Below, one piece after another: positions 1 to 7,866 of a stretch of DNA of 64,000 nt; positions within the stretch are counted from its first letter, which is position 1; every line of letters starts with the position of its first letter. The stretch is taken from assembly GCF_014490485.1 (NCBI RefSeq), contig NZ_JACTVA010000007.1, forward strand, positions 86,780-150,779, in the 5' to 3' direction. Source of the DNA: Teichococcus aerophilus. Its GTDB lineage: Bacteria > Pseudomonadota > Alphaproteobacteria > Acetobacterales > Acetobacteraceae. The position numbers and the translations under genes were made by a program. Below the pieces are notes generated by a model. The model made no database searches. It was not told the DNA's origin and was given only the letters and a program-made list of their open reading frames with translations.

Positions 1-1201
1 TGCCGCTATTGGCCAGCGCCCCGAAGACGGCCGAGATGGCGGGCGTCAGCACGATGGCCCACAGGCCCAGCGAGTGGAACAGCCCCTGCGCCAGACTGCC
101 GGCGATGCCGGAGCGGGACAGCACCTCCGCCATCATCGAGAAGGTGACGATGGTGAGCACGGCGAGGCGCCCCGTCTTCCAAGCCCCGCGCATCTCGGCG
201 GGGAGGGACGCCGCATGGCCCCGCCACAGGGCGGTCAGCACGGCGGCGAGGACGAGCCAGGTGCCGGCGTGGAAGAAGGGTGACCAGACCGGCGTGCCAG
301 GGAAGGGCTGGATGCGGCTGGAATGCTCCAGCAACTGGTGCAGCGGCGGCACCAGCCGGGTCAGCACCAGCCAGCCGATCAGCGCGACGAAGGGCAGCAT
401 CTTCCGCGCCGCCCGCGCCACCTGCCGCCGGTCCGGCCGCTGGTCCACCAGGAAGCGCAGCACGATCATTGGCCCGTAGGCCGCCAGCATCGCCGTCTCC
501 GGCCCCAGCGCGGCGGTGGCCGCGACGACGGCGGCGAGGCTGGCGCCGAGCCACATTGCTTCCCCAATCCGGTCCCACCAGGAAGCACCGATGCCGGCAC
601 GTTCGGCGAAGCGCCAGTACAGCGGCAACCAGACCAGGTTGAAGGCGACGAAGAACACGCTGCTATGCAGGGTGAGGGTGGTCGGGTCCGTCCCGGCGAA
701 GGCGGCGGCGATGATGGCGCCGCTGCCCATGCCGCCCCACAGGATCATCGTCTGGCTGAGCAGGGAGAAGACGATCAGGTAGATCGGCTTCACCTCCAGC
801 TTCCGCACCAGCGCCATGGTGCCGATGATGCCGACGCCGAAGCCGGTCGCGGATTCGGCGAAGGGGCCGATCAGGAAGCACGCGGCGAAGAGCAGCCGCC
901 GCCGCGCCCGCGCATCCGCTGGATGATCGGCGGCGGGCGGCACGGCATCCCCGGTGCGGATCGCCATCTGCCAGAACAGCAGGCCGCCGAGGATGTAGGG
1001 CACGACGATCCAGCCGATCCACGCCCCGCGTGCCAGCGACACGGCGGCCTCCGCCAGTGCGAAGTGCCGCGGCGCCGTGGCGAAGGCGACCACCAGGGCG
1101 GTGAGCAGGCCGAGCAGCGAGGCGCCCAGGGTGCCGGCACGGCCGCTGGCGATGACGCCGATGACGACCAGGGCCGGCAAAGTCCAGACCAGATGGATCA
1201 A
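1..1201 (-). CDS. L-lactate permease family transporter (3' end cut by window)
   Basis: This is a polytopic inner-membrane carrier resembling the LctP/LldP lactate/glycolate permease family (Lactate_perm). About 400 residues are visible, with many hydrophobic helices and a FAESATGFGVGIIG segment that matches the conserved F-x-E-S/G-x-x-G-F-G loop of the family. The C-terminus lies beyond position 1. No ATG fits; I chose a TTG start because GGGGGAG sits 9 nt upstream, but an in-frame TTG at 1219 is also possible. The gene follows the zinc-finger gene on the same strand, with a hairpin between them, so it is probably a separate unit. Substrate is not provable from sequence; lactate or another hydroxyacid is likely. 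Confidence 0.6.
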   Translation of the reverse strand, partial: MIHLVWTLPALVVIGVIASGRAGTLGASLLGLLTALVVAFATAPRHFALAEAAVSLARGAWIGWIVVPYILGGLLFWQMAIRTGDAVPPAADHPADARARRRLLFAACFLIGPFAESATGFGVGIIGTMALVRKLEVKPIYLIVFSLLSQTMILWGGMGSGAIIAAAFAGTDPTTLTLHSSVFFVAFNLVWLPLYWRFAERAGIGASWWDRIGEAMWLGASLAAVVAATAALGPETAMLAAYGPMIVLRFLVDQRPDRRQVARAARKMLPFVALIGWLVLTRLVPPLHQLLEHSSRIQPFPGTPVWSPFFHAGTWLVLAAVLTALWRGHAASLPAEMRGAWKTGRLAVLTIVTFSMMAEVLSRSGIAGSLAQGLFHSLGLWAIVLTPAISAVFGALANSG

Positions 1202-1288
1202 TCCCGCATGCTCCCCCAAGCCGCGCCCCGGGCGGGGGTTCGGTCGGCAGGACCCGGCCGCCGGCGGGCGTCACGCTGCCCGCAGGCG

Positions 1289-1324
1289 CCTGGCCCGCGC
1301 TGTCTTATCAGCGCACGGGCCAGG
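1289..1324. terminator. Hairpin after the UBP zinc finger gene
   Basis: Stem arms CCTGGCCCG-CGCTG and CAGCG-CA-CGGGCCAGG pair over 14 bp with a 2-nt bulge and a TCTTAT loop. It sits just downstream of the minus-strand zinc-finger gene and before the permease. No T-tract follows, so termination is inferred. Confidence 0.5.
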
Positions 1325-1352
1325 TTGGGCAACCGGCGGCGGCGCGCGGTGG

Positions 1353-1655
1353 TCAGACGTAGCGCGGAATGGGGCCCCATTGCGGCGTCTGGTCCGGCAG
1401 CTCGACCTCGACGTCATCCACATAGCACCAGCCCCAGCCTTCCGGCGGGTCATAACCCTCGATGATCGGGTGGGCGGTGGCATGGAAATGCGCCCTGGCG
1501 TGGCGGTGCGGCGAATCATCGCAGCAGCCGACATGCCCGCAGCTGCGGCAGATGCGAAGATGCACCCAGGGGCTGCCGATCTTCAGGCATTCCTCGCACC
1601 CGCGCGCGCTGGGCTTGACCGTCCGGATGGTGGCCGTGTGGTGGCATTCTGTCAT
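1353..1655 (-). CDS. UBP-type zinc finger protein
   Basis: A 100-residue protein made almost entirely of a zf-UBP domain: paired cysteines at 20/23 and 36/39, C44, and a run of histidines at 50-62 that together could bind two or three zinc ions. In eukaryotes this fold binds the free C-terminus of ubiquitin; bacterial stand-alone copies have no settled role. The ATG start overlaps the TGA of the upstream oxidoreductase gene (ATGA), so the two are translationally coupled and probably act together. A longer in-frame extension upstream is only the shadow of the oxidoreductase gene. Identification of the domain is firm; function is unknown. Confidence 0.85.
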   Translation of the reverse strand: MTECHHTATIRTVKPSARGCEECLKIGSPWVHLRICRSCGHVGCCDDSPHRHARAHFHATAHPIIEGYDPPEGWGWCYVDDVEVELPDQTPQWGPIPRYV

Positions 1656-3295
1656 GCGATCTCCCTGGCCGCCTGGGCGGCGATCATGCTGTGGATCTGC
1701 GCCACCACCGCCGAGCCCTCGCCGACTGCGGCGGCGACACGCTTGGTCGAGCCGGCGCGGACATCGCCGATGGCGAACACCCCCGGCACGTTCGTCTCCA
1801 GCGGCAACGCCCCTTGGCCGGTGACGAGGAAGCCCTTCGCATCCGTCTCCGCGCAATCGCGCAACCAGGTGGTGTTGGGATCGGCGCCGATGAACAGGAA
1901 CAAGTGCCGCAGCGCCAGCCGGAGCACCGAGCCATCCGCGCGGCTGCTGAACGAAGCCGCCGTCAGGCCGGTCACCTTGTCACCCTCCAGCCCGGCGATC
2001 TCGTAGCCGACATGGATCTCGACATTCGGCAGCGCCGCGATGCGGTCGATCAGGTAGCGCGACATGGTCTGCGACAGGTCGCGCCGCACGAACAGGTGCA
2101 GGCGCTTCACCTGCGGCGCCAGGAACACGATGGCCTGCCCGGCGGAATTGCCACCGCCGACCAGCGCCACCTCCGCGCCCGCGCAGAGCCGGGCCTCGAT
2201 GGGGGAGGCCCAGTAGGAAATGCCGGCGCCCTCGAACTCCGCCAGCCCGTCGATAGCCGGTCGGTGGTAGCGCGCGCCGGAGGCGACGACGACGGCCCGC
2301 GCCCGCAGTCGCCGGCCTTCCGACAATTCCAGGGCCGGCAACGGCCCGCTGCAGTCCAGCCGCTCGACCTTCACGGGCACGGCGATGTTGGCGCCGAATT
2401 TCAGCGCCTGGTTGAAGGCGCGCCCCGCCAGGGCCTGCCCGGAAATCCCGGTGGGGAAGCCGAGATAATTCTCGATACGTGCGGAGGCGCCGGCCTGCCC
2501 ACCCGTCGCCCGCTCATCCAGCACGATGACCGAGAGGCCCTCGGACGCCGCATACACCGCCGTGGCGAGGCCGGCGGGACCGGCGCCGACTACGGCGACG
2601 TCATAGAGCGCGTCCGGCTCCAGCACCGGCGTCAGGCCCAGGCAGGCCGCCAGCTCCACCTCGCTCGGCTTCCGCAGCAGGTTGCCGTTGGGGCAGACCA
2701 CCAACGGCAACTCATCCGGCAACAGCCCGGTTCGCTCGACCAGCGCCTTGCCCTCGGCGTCCGAGGAGGCGTCCAGCACCAGGTTGGGGGAACCGCTGCG
2801 GGTGAGGAAGCCCTGCAGCCGCAGCACATCCCGGCTGCCGGGCACACCGATCAGGATGGTGCCGGCGCCGCCTTGCTCGATCAGGCTGACGCGGCGCAGG
2901 ATCAATGCGCGCATCACCACCTCGCCCACATCGGCGGAACCGACCATCAGCGCGCGCAGATGCGGCGGGTCGAAGGGCAGGGCGGTGCAGCCATCCGGCC
3001 CCGCATGCCCGGCGGCGATGGAGGGGCGGCCGGCGAGCTGGTTGACCTCGCCCGTGAACTGGCCGGCGCCGTGGGTGGTGATCAGCGCCCGCTGGCTCAG
3101 CCCGTCCCGCCGGAAGACATCGATGCTGCCCTCCAGGACCAGCCACGACGGCGCATCCCGCTCACCGATGTCGTAGACGACTTCCCCGGCGGCGAAGTGC
3201 CGCTCCGCCCCGCTGGCAAAACGCCGTGCGATGCCGATCTGTCCCGCCTCCAGAACGGGGAACATCTGGTACTTGCGAAGGTCCAGGGTGCTCAT
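1652..3295 (-). CDS. Cyclic nucleotide-binding domain / thioredoxin-reductase-like FAD oxidoreductase
   Basis: A 547-residue three-part protein. Residues about 10-140 form a Crp-type cyclic-nucleotide-binding barrel; about 145-220 look like a thioredoxin/glutaredoxin fold without CxxC; the rest is a thioredoxin-reductase-type flavoenzyme with an FAD motif VGAGPAG near 238, a GGQAG segment, an NAD(P) motif VGGGNSAG near 375 and the C-terminal GDVR FAD motif. The redox-active CATC of true thioredoxin reductases is replaced by a YWAS segment near residue 360, so it cannot be a classical thioredoxin reductase. It probably passes electrons from NAD(P)H to an unidentified acceptor, gated by a nucleotide or redox signal. 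Coupled to the downstream zinc-finger gene. Confidence 0.85.
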   Translation of the reverse strand: MSTLDLRKYQMFPVLEAGQIGIARRFASGAERHFAAGEVVYDIGERDAPSWLVLEGSIDVFRRDGLSQRALITTHGAGQFTGEVNQLAGRPSIAAGHAGPDGCTALPFDPPHLRALMVGSADVGEVVMRALILRRVSLIEQGGAGTILIGVPGSRDVLRLQGFLTRSGSPNLVLDASSDAEGKALVERTGLLPDELPLVVCPNGNLLRKPSEVELAACLGLTPVLEPDALYDVAVVGAGPAGLATAVYAASEGLSVIVLDERATGGQAGASARIENYLGFPTGISGQALAGRAFNQALKFGANIAVPVKVERLDCSGPLPALELSEGRRLRARAVVVASGARYHRPAIDGLAEFEGAGISYWASPIEARLCAGAEVALVGGGNSAGQAIVFLAPQVKRLHLFVRRDLSQTMSRYLIDRIAALPNVEIHVGYEIAGLEGDKVTGLTAASFSSRADGSVLRLALRHLFLFIGADPNTTWLRDCAETDAKGFLVTGQGALPLETNVPGVFAIGDVRAGSTKRVAAAVGEGSAVVAQIHSMIAAQAAREIA

Positions 3296-3404
3296 GCTGA
3301 GATCCGATCTGCTGCGAGGCGGGGAGGCAACCGATTCGTCCAGAACCCTGCGGCATGGAAGGGACGCGCCATCATAGGGCGCGGCCCCGCCATGGCCGCA
3401 AGCG

Positions 3405-4226
3405 TCAGGAACGGATGAAGGCGAGGAGGTCCTGGTTGAGCTGCGCGTGATGCGTCACCGGCAGCCCGTGCGGCGCTCCCGGATAGACCTTCAGGGTGGC
3501 GTTGCGGACGATCTCGGCCGAGCGGCGGCCGGCGGCATCGATCGGCACGATCTGGTCGTCATCGCCATGCACCACCAGGGTCGGTACGTCGATCTTCTTC
3601 AGGTCCTCGGTGTAGTCGACCTCGGAGAACTCGTGGATGCAGTCATACTGGCCCTTGATGCCGCCCTGCATGCCCTCGCGCCAGAACTCGCGCCGCGCGC
3701 CTTCGGATTCCTTGGCGCCCGGGCGGTTGAAGCCGAAGAAGGGCGCGCTGAGGTCGATGAAGAACTGCGAGCGGTCCTCGAGCGTCGACTGGCGGATGCC
3801 GTCGAACACCGCCAGCGGCGTGCCGTTGGGGTTGGCGTCGGTCTTGACCATCAGCGGCGGCACGGCGCTGACCAGAACCATCTTGGCGACACGGGCGGAA
3901 CCGTAGGTACCGACGTAATGCGCGATCTCCCCGCCGCCGGTGGAGTGGCCGACCATTACCGCGTCCTTCAGGTCGAGATGGTCCATCAGCCCGGCGAGGT
4001 CGGCGGCATACTGGTCCATGTTGTTGCCGTCCCACGTCTGGTCGGAGCGGCCGTGGCTGCGGCGGTCATGCGCGATGACGCGGAAGCCCTGGCTGCCCAG
4101 GAACTGCATCTGCGGGTCCCACGCATCGCTGCTCAGCGGCCAGCCATGGCTGAACACGACGGGCTGGCCATGGCCCCAATCCTTGTAGAACAGGTTGGTC
4201 CGGTCCTTGGTCATGAAGTAGGGCAT
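3405..4226 (-). CDS. Alpha/beta hydrolase, non-heme chloroperoxidase type
   Basis: A 273-residue single-domain alpha/beta hydrolase close to the cofactor-free haloperoxidase/arylesterase group. Visible are the oxyanion-hole [10 protein letters not shown] segment near residue 27, the nucleophile elbow GHSTGGG with Ser95, the acid in [11 protein letters not shown] and the catalytic His in GAPHG near the end. There is no signal peptide, so it is cytoplasmic; in vivo it is most likely an esterase or lactonase and peroxidase activity would be secondary. The chosen ATG has GGAGG 6-7 nt upstream. A longer reading frame to 4586 exists but crosses the divergent promoter region and has no ribosome site. 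Confidence 0.85.
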   Translation of the reverse strand: MPYFMTKDRTNLFYKDWGHGQPVVFSHGWPLSSDAWDPQMQFLGSQGFRVIAHDRRSHGRSDQTWDGNNMDQYAADLAGLMDHLDLKDAVMVGHSTGGGEIAHYVGTYGSARVAKMVLVSAVPPLMVKTDANPNGTPLAVFDGIRQSTLEDRSQFFIDLSAPFFGFNRPGAKESEGARREFWREGMQGGIKGQYDCIHEFSEVDYTEDLKKIDVPTLVVHGDDDQIVPIDAAGRRSAEIVRNATLKVYPGAPHGLPVTHHAQLNQDLLAFIRS

Positions 4227-4528
4227 GATGTCCTCCGTTGCTGGCGGACGATGACAAGGCCGTCCGACACCCGGACTATCGGCGCTGCGAGAGCGTCGCG
4301 ATATCATACGCAGGTTTCGGTCTGGCGCCGCCACGACTATACTTTCGTATAACAGTGCGGCTGGGCGGCGTTTCACCAAGCGGCCCATCCACCGCTTCGC
4401 GGCTTCTTGCGCCCTACGCAGGAAGATGGCTATCGTTACCAGACCGGTGGCGCGGCCCGCCCGGCCGTCGCGCTTGCACCGCTCTCGCCCGGCCTTGTCG
4501 TCGCGATCCGGCAAAGCGGGAGGCATGG
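4227..4528. other. Divergent intergenic region with small inverted repeat
   Basis: This 302-nt gap separates the hydrolase gene (minus) from the sensor kinase gene (plus), so it should hold both promoters. The only structure I see is TATAC-TTTC-GTATA at 4338-4351 inside an AT-richer patch. If the kinase starts further upstream than I chose, part of this region is coding. Confidence 0.4.
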
Positions 4529-6049
4529 TTGCAGGCAGGGTTCGAGGCGAAGCGACTGGCGGCCCGCCTCTACGCCGCGGCGGCACTGGCGCTGGCCTTA
4601 TGCGTGTTCTCGCTGGATGTGCTCAGCCCGCTGCAAGGCGCCGTCGCGGTACTGTATACCGGCGTCATCCTCGTCGCCGCGCGCGGCCTGCGGCACCGCC
4701 TCATCATCGCGGCAGGCGGGTTCTCGGCTTTTCTTGCCATACTGGGCTACGGGCTGATCCATGCGGAGGAACCGCTCGGCTCCCCCGCCATGCGGTTGGC
4801 CGTCAGCCTGGTCGCCATCGGCATCACCACGATCCTGTCCGTCCGCCACCACGCGGCGGCGGAGGAGCGGCGCCGGTCGGACGAGCGCTACCGCACCATC
4901 TTCCACGCCGCCGGCTTCCCCATCTGGGAATCGGACTGGTCCGCCGCCTATGCGATGCTGCAAGCTGGCGAGAAGCCGGACCTCGATCTGGTGCGGCGTG
5001 CCTCGCTGCTCTCCTATGTCCGCGATGCCAACCACGCGGCGGCACGCCTGCTGGGCTTCCGCAGCCGGGAGGAGCTGGTGGGCAGTTCCATCCTGCGCCA
5101 CCACACGCCGGGCGGCGAGGCCATCCTGGCCGGCATCTTCGCCACGCTGCTGCGGGAAGACCGCGCAGTGGAGGAGGAAGTGCAGTTCCAGACCGTGTCG
5201 GGCGAGCTGATCGACGTCGTGCTACGCGTCACCCTGCCGCCCGGCCATGGCGGCTGGCAGCGCGTGCTGATCATGGCGCTGGACGTGACGGAACGGAACC
5301 GCACGCAGGCCCGGCTGGCGCAGTCGCAATCCGAACTGACCCACGTCTCGCGCGTCACGACGCTGGGCCAGCTGGCGGCCTCCATCGCGCATGAAGTGAA
5401 CCAGCCGCTCTCCGCCATCATTACCTACGCGCGGTCCGGCAAGCGCTGGCTGGCGCGCGAGGCGCCGGACGCGGCCGAGGTCTCCGACTGCCTCGACCAT
5501 ATCGGCAGCAACGGCAGGCGCGCCGCCGACATCATCGCCCGCATCCGCGACCTGGCGCGCAAGGCAGGGCCGAAGCGCGGCCCGATCCGGCTACCCGAGC
5601 TGATCGAGGAGACGATCGCGTTGCTGCGGCGTGACCTGACGGCGAACGACATTGCCATCCAAGTCTCCGCCCCGGCCGACCTGCCGGATGTGGAGGGCGA
5701 CCGGGTGCAGCTGCAACAGGTGCTGATGAACTTGCTGATGAATGCGGAGCAGGCCATGGCGGAGACATCACCAGACCAGCGCAAACTCTGCGTGGAGGCG
5801 GAGCGGGACGGGCAGGCCGTATCGGTGCTGGTGCGGGATTGCGGCAGCGGCTTCGCCGGCATCGACCCGGAGCAGCTGTTCAGCCCCTTCTTCACCACCA
5901 AGGCGGAAGGGATGGGCATGGGCCTCTCCATCTGCCGCTCCATCGTCGAGCAGCATGGCGGCACGCTGACGGCATGCGGCAACGAGGATGGCGGCGCCAA
6001 TTTCCTGTTCCGCCTGCCCGCCGCTGCGGCGGCGGAGGTGGCGGCGTGA
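4529..6049 (+). CDS. PAS-containing sensor histidine kinase (FixL-like)
   Basis: About 506 residues: several N-terminal hydrophobic segments (about 10-105), a PAS-like region (about 120-265), then HisKA with phospho-acceptor His288 in [11 protein letters not shown] and an HATPase_c domain with N, G1 (DCGSGF) and G2 (GMGMGLSI) boxes. The HEVNQPL signature is typical of the FixL/DctB-like HPK4 group. No ATG fits; I chose TTG at 4529 because GGGAGG lies 5 nt before it, while the open frame reaches back to 4238. The stop overlaps the start of the FixJ-type regulator gene (GTGA), so the two form a cognate pair. The signal sensed is unknown; no heme-ligand signature was identified. Confidence 0.85.
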   Translation: MQAGFEAKRLAARLYAAAALALALCVFSLDVLSPLQGAVAVLYTGVILVAARGLRHRLIIAAGGFSAFLAILGYGLIHAEEPLGSPAMRLAVSLVAIGITTILSVRHHAAAEERRRSDERYRTIFHAAGFPIWESDWSAAYAMLQAGEKPDLDLVRRASLLSYVRDANHAAARLLGFRSREELVGSSILRHHTPGGEAILAGIFATLLREDRAVEEEVQFQTVSGELIDVVLRVTLPPGHGGWQRVLIMALDVTERNRTQARLAQSQSELTHVSRVTTLGQLAASIAHEVNQPLSAIITYARSGKRWLAREAPDAAEVSDCLDHIGSNGRRAADIIARIRDLARKAGPKRGPIRLPELIEETIALLRRDLTANDIAIQVSAPADLPDVEGDRVQLQQVLMNLLMNAEQAMAETSPDQRKLCVEAERDGQAVSVLVRDCGSGFAGIDPEQLFSPFFTTKAEGMGMGLSICRSIVEQHGGTLTACGNEDGGANFLFRLPAAAAAEVAA

Positions 6050-6693
6050 GCGGGGAGACGCCGCCCGGCTGCGTCTGCGTCATCGACGACGACGCGGAAG
6101 TCCTCGGCTCCATCGGCAGCCTGCTACGCTCCAACGGCTTCCAGGCCGCGCTGTACGACACGCCGGAGGCCTTCCTGCTGGCCGGCGTACCGCAGACCGC
6201 GTCCTGCCTGCTGCTCGATGTCCGGCTGCGCGGGGAAAATGGGCTCGATTTCCAGGAGCGGCTGGCCGCGCGGGGCATCGCCATCCCGGTCATCCTGATC
6301 ACCGGGCATGGCGATATCCCGATGACGGTGCGCGCCATGCGGGCCGGCGCGCTGGATTTCCTGCCCAAGCCCTTCACCGAGGAACAGATGCTGGCCGCCG
6401 TGGCCACCGCCATCGGGGTGGACCGCCAACGGCGTGGCGAGGCGGCCGGGCACGCCCATCTGCGCCAGTGCTACGAGGCGCTGACGCCGCGGGAGCGGGA
6501 GGTGATGGGCCTGGTCGTCGCCGGGCTGATGAACAAGCAGATCGCAGCGCGGATGACGCTGTCCGAGATCACGGTGAAGATTCACCGGGGTAATATGATG
6601 CGCAAGATGGAGGCGCAGTCCCTGGCCGACCTGGTCAGGATGGCGGAATTCCTGGGCATCCGCGACGACAGCATCCACCGCTTTAACATCTGA
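6046..6693 (+). CDS. FixJ/NarL-type response regulator
   Basis: A 215-residue two-domain regulator: receiver with the acidic pocket near D14-D16 (VIDDD), phospho-acceptor Asp58 in LLLDVRL and a Lys in LPKPF, followed by a LuxR-type helix-turn-helix ([15 protein letters not shown]...[14 protein letters not shown]). This layout is that of FixJ/TodT-like activators. The GTG start overlaps the kinase stop codon, giving translational coupling and marking the kinase as its partner. Target genes are not evident; the adjacent single-domain receiver and the divergent hydrolase are candidates by position only. Confidence 0.9.
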   Translation: MSGETPPGCVCVIDDDAEVLGSIGSLLRSNGFQAALYDTPEAFLLAGVPQTASCLLLDVRLRGENGLDFQERLAARGIAIPVILITGHGDIPMTVRAMRAGALDFLPKPFTEEQMLAAVATAIGVDRQRRGEAAGHAHLRQCYEALTPREREVMGLVVAGLMNKQIAARMTLSEITVKIHRGNMMRKMEAQSLADLVRMAEFLGIRDDSIHRFNI

Positions 6694-6775
6694 GTATGAT
6701 AGCCCTGGCGGCCGCCAGGGTGCATCTCTGCGCTTCGTCGCGGCGTTGCGCCGTGGCAGAAGCTGGAGCGAGCGG

Positions 6776-7141
6776 TTGAGCCCTGTACCCATCATTGCGA
6801 TTGTCGATGACGATCCCGGCGTCCGGGGGAGCGTGGACAGCTTCCTGCGCTCGGCCGGCATGACCAGCATGGGGTTCAGCGGCGCGCGGGAATTGCTGCT
6901 GTCCGGGCAGCAGGCCAGGCTGGCCTGCATCGTCACCGACATGCACATGCCTGGCATGACCGGGCTGGAACTGCAGCAGGAAATGGCGCGGCGCGGGTGG
7001 AAGCACCCGGTCATCGTCATGACCGCCTACCCGACCGACGAGGCACGGCGCCTGGCGCTGCACTACGGCGCGGCGGCCTTCCTGATCAAGCCGATCGACC
7101 CCGAGAGCTTCCTCGAAGCCATCGAACGCGCTGTGGCCTGA
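6776..7141 (+). CDS. Single-domain response regulator receiver
   Basis: A 121-residue stand-alone CheY-like receiver with no output domain: acidic residues D11-D13 (VDDD), phospho-acceptor Asp55 in IVTDMHMPG, a T in VMTAYP and Lys in LIKPID. It lies about 80 nt after the FixJ-type gene and may be a phosphate sink or branch of the same kinase, as in other FixL/FixJ-like clusters. The start is probably TTG (GGAG lies 8 nt upstream); an earlier in-frame TTG at 6746 is the alternative. A strong perfect hairpin follows the stop at once. Confidence 0.85.
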   Translation: MSPVPIIAIVDDDPGVRGSVDSFLRSAGMTSMGFSGARELLLSGQQARLACIVTDMHMPGMTGLELQQEMARRGWKHPVIVMTAYPTDEARRLALHYGAAAFLIKPIDPESFLEAIERAVA

Positions 7142-7190
7142 ATACGGAAGGGGGGAGGCTCGCTGACGGCGAGCCTCCCCCCTTCCGTAT
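7142..7190. terminator. Perfect 22-bp inverted repeat
   Basis: Left arm 7142-7163 and right arm 7169-7190 are exact reverse complements (22 of 22) around a 5-nt TGACG loop; arms begin ATACGGAAGG and end with CTTCCGTAT. It starts directly at the receiver stop codon and sits between convergent genes. There is no T-tract, but the symmetry would allow it to act on both strands. Confidence 0.8.
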
Positions 7191-7200
7191 CCAAGTATCA

Positions 7201-7228
7201 CGGCGGCGGCGCCTTGGCGCCGCCGCCG
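7201..7228. terminator. GC hairpin downstream of dps
   Basis: Arms CGGCGGCGGCGCC (7201-7213) and GGCGCCGCCGCCG (7216-7228) are exact reverse complements with a TT centre. The stem starts 6 nt beyond the dps stop codon, so it probably terminates dps; together with the adjacent 22-bp repeat it insulates the two convergent units. Confidence 0.65.
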
Positions 7229-7234
7229 TTGCTG

Positions 7235-7759
7235 TCAGCGCTGCTGGCTGGAGCGGCCGGTCTCGTAGAGGAACCAGCTACGGCGCTCGCCCTCGTCGAT
7301 CCAGACCTCGATCAGGCTGGCCGTCGCGACGTCCTTGTACTCGTCGCACAGCTCATGCACGCGGCGCAGCTCGGCCACCAATTGCTTGTTGTCGCCCTGC
7401 AGCTCGGCCAGCATGTCCTGCGGCTCGACATACTCGGCATTGTTGTCGAGGATGCGCTGCTGCCCGGCGATGTGGGAGATGGAGCGGATGGTGCTGCCGC
7501 CGATCTTGCGGGCCCGCTCCGCGATCGCGTCCGTCATGGCGAAGATCTGGTCGGACTGCTCGTCCAGCATCAGGTGGTAGTCGCGGAAATGCGGCCCGCT
7601 CATGTGCCAGTGGAAGTTCTTGGTCTTCAGGTACAGCGCGAAGACATCCGCCAGCAGCGCGCTCAGCCCCGCGGCGATGTCGCGCGTCGCGTCGGCGCCG
7701 AGGTCGGTCGGGGTGGCCAGGTAACGGTCCGCCACCCGCTTCATGTTCTGGTCCGCCAT
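7235..7759 (-). CDS. dps: Dps family DNA-binding ferritin-like protein
   Basis: A 174-residue Dps/miniferritin. The ferroxidase site residues of the family are present: KTKNFHWHMSGPHFRDYHLMLDEQ carries the His/Asp/Glu ligands that act between subunits of the dodecamer. Dps stores iron as ferric oxide using hydrogen peroxide and protects DNA during stress or stationary phase. The ATG has GGAG 7 nt upstream; the 26 codons before it in the same frame lack support. It stands alone, closed by a GC hairpin. Its iron and peroxide link matches the manganese catalase and Efe system elsewhere in the window. Confidence 0.93.
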   Translation of the reverse strand: MADQNMKRVADRYLATPTDLGADATRDIAAGLSALLADVFALYLKTKNFHWHMSGPHFRDYHLMLDEQSDQIFAMTDAIAERARKIGGSTIRSISHIAGQQRILDNNAEYVEPQDMLAELQGDNKQLVAELRRVHELCDEYKDVATASLIEVWIDEGERRSWFLYETGRSSQQR

Positions 7760-7866
7760 CTTCCATCTCCTTGATGTCCGGGCGGCCAGGGTGCCGTCCG
7801 CTGCCAACCGGTATACGCCTGGCAGCGGCGGCTCCAACCCACACCAAGGTTTAGGCCCGGCGCGGG

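Noticed and set aside
1691..3418. Long plus-strand frame (575 codons) opposite the FAD oxidoreductase
   Set aside because: Composition is rich in Arg, Gln, His and Ala with no motif, as expected for the antisense of a high-GC gene. The same applies to the long frames opposite coxA, the decarboxylase and the TonB receptor.
4238..4528. N-terminal extension of the sensor kinase
   Set aside because: The 97 extra codons lack a domain or ribosome site and overlap the expected divergent promoter; a TTG with GGGAGG at 4529 fits better.
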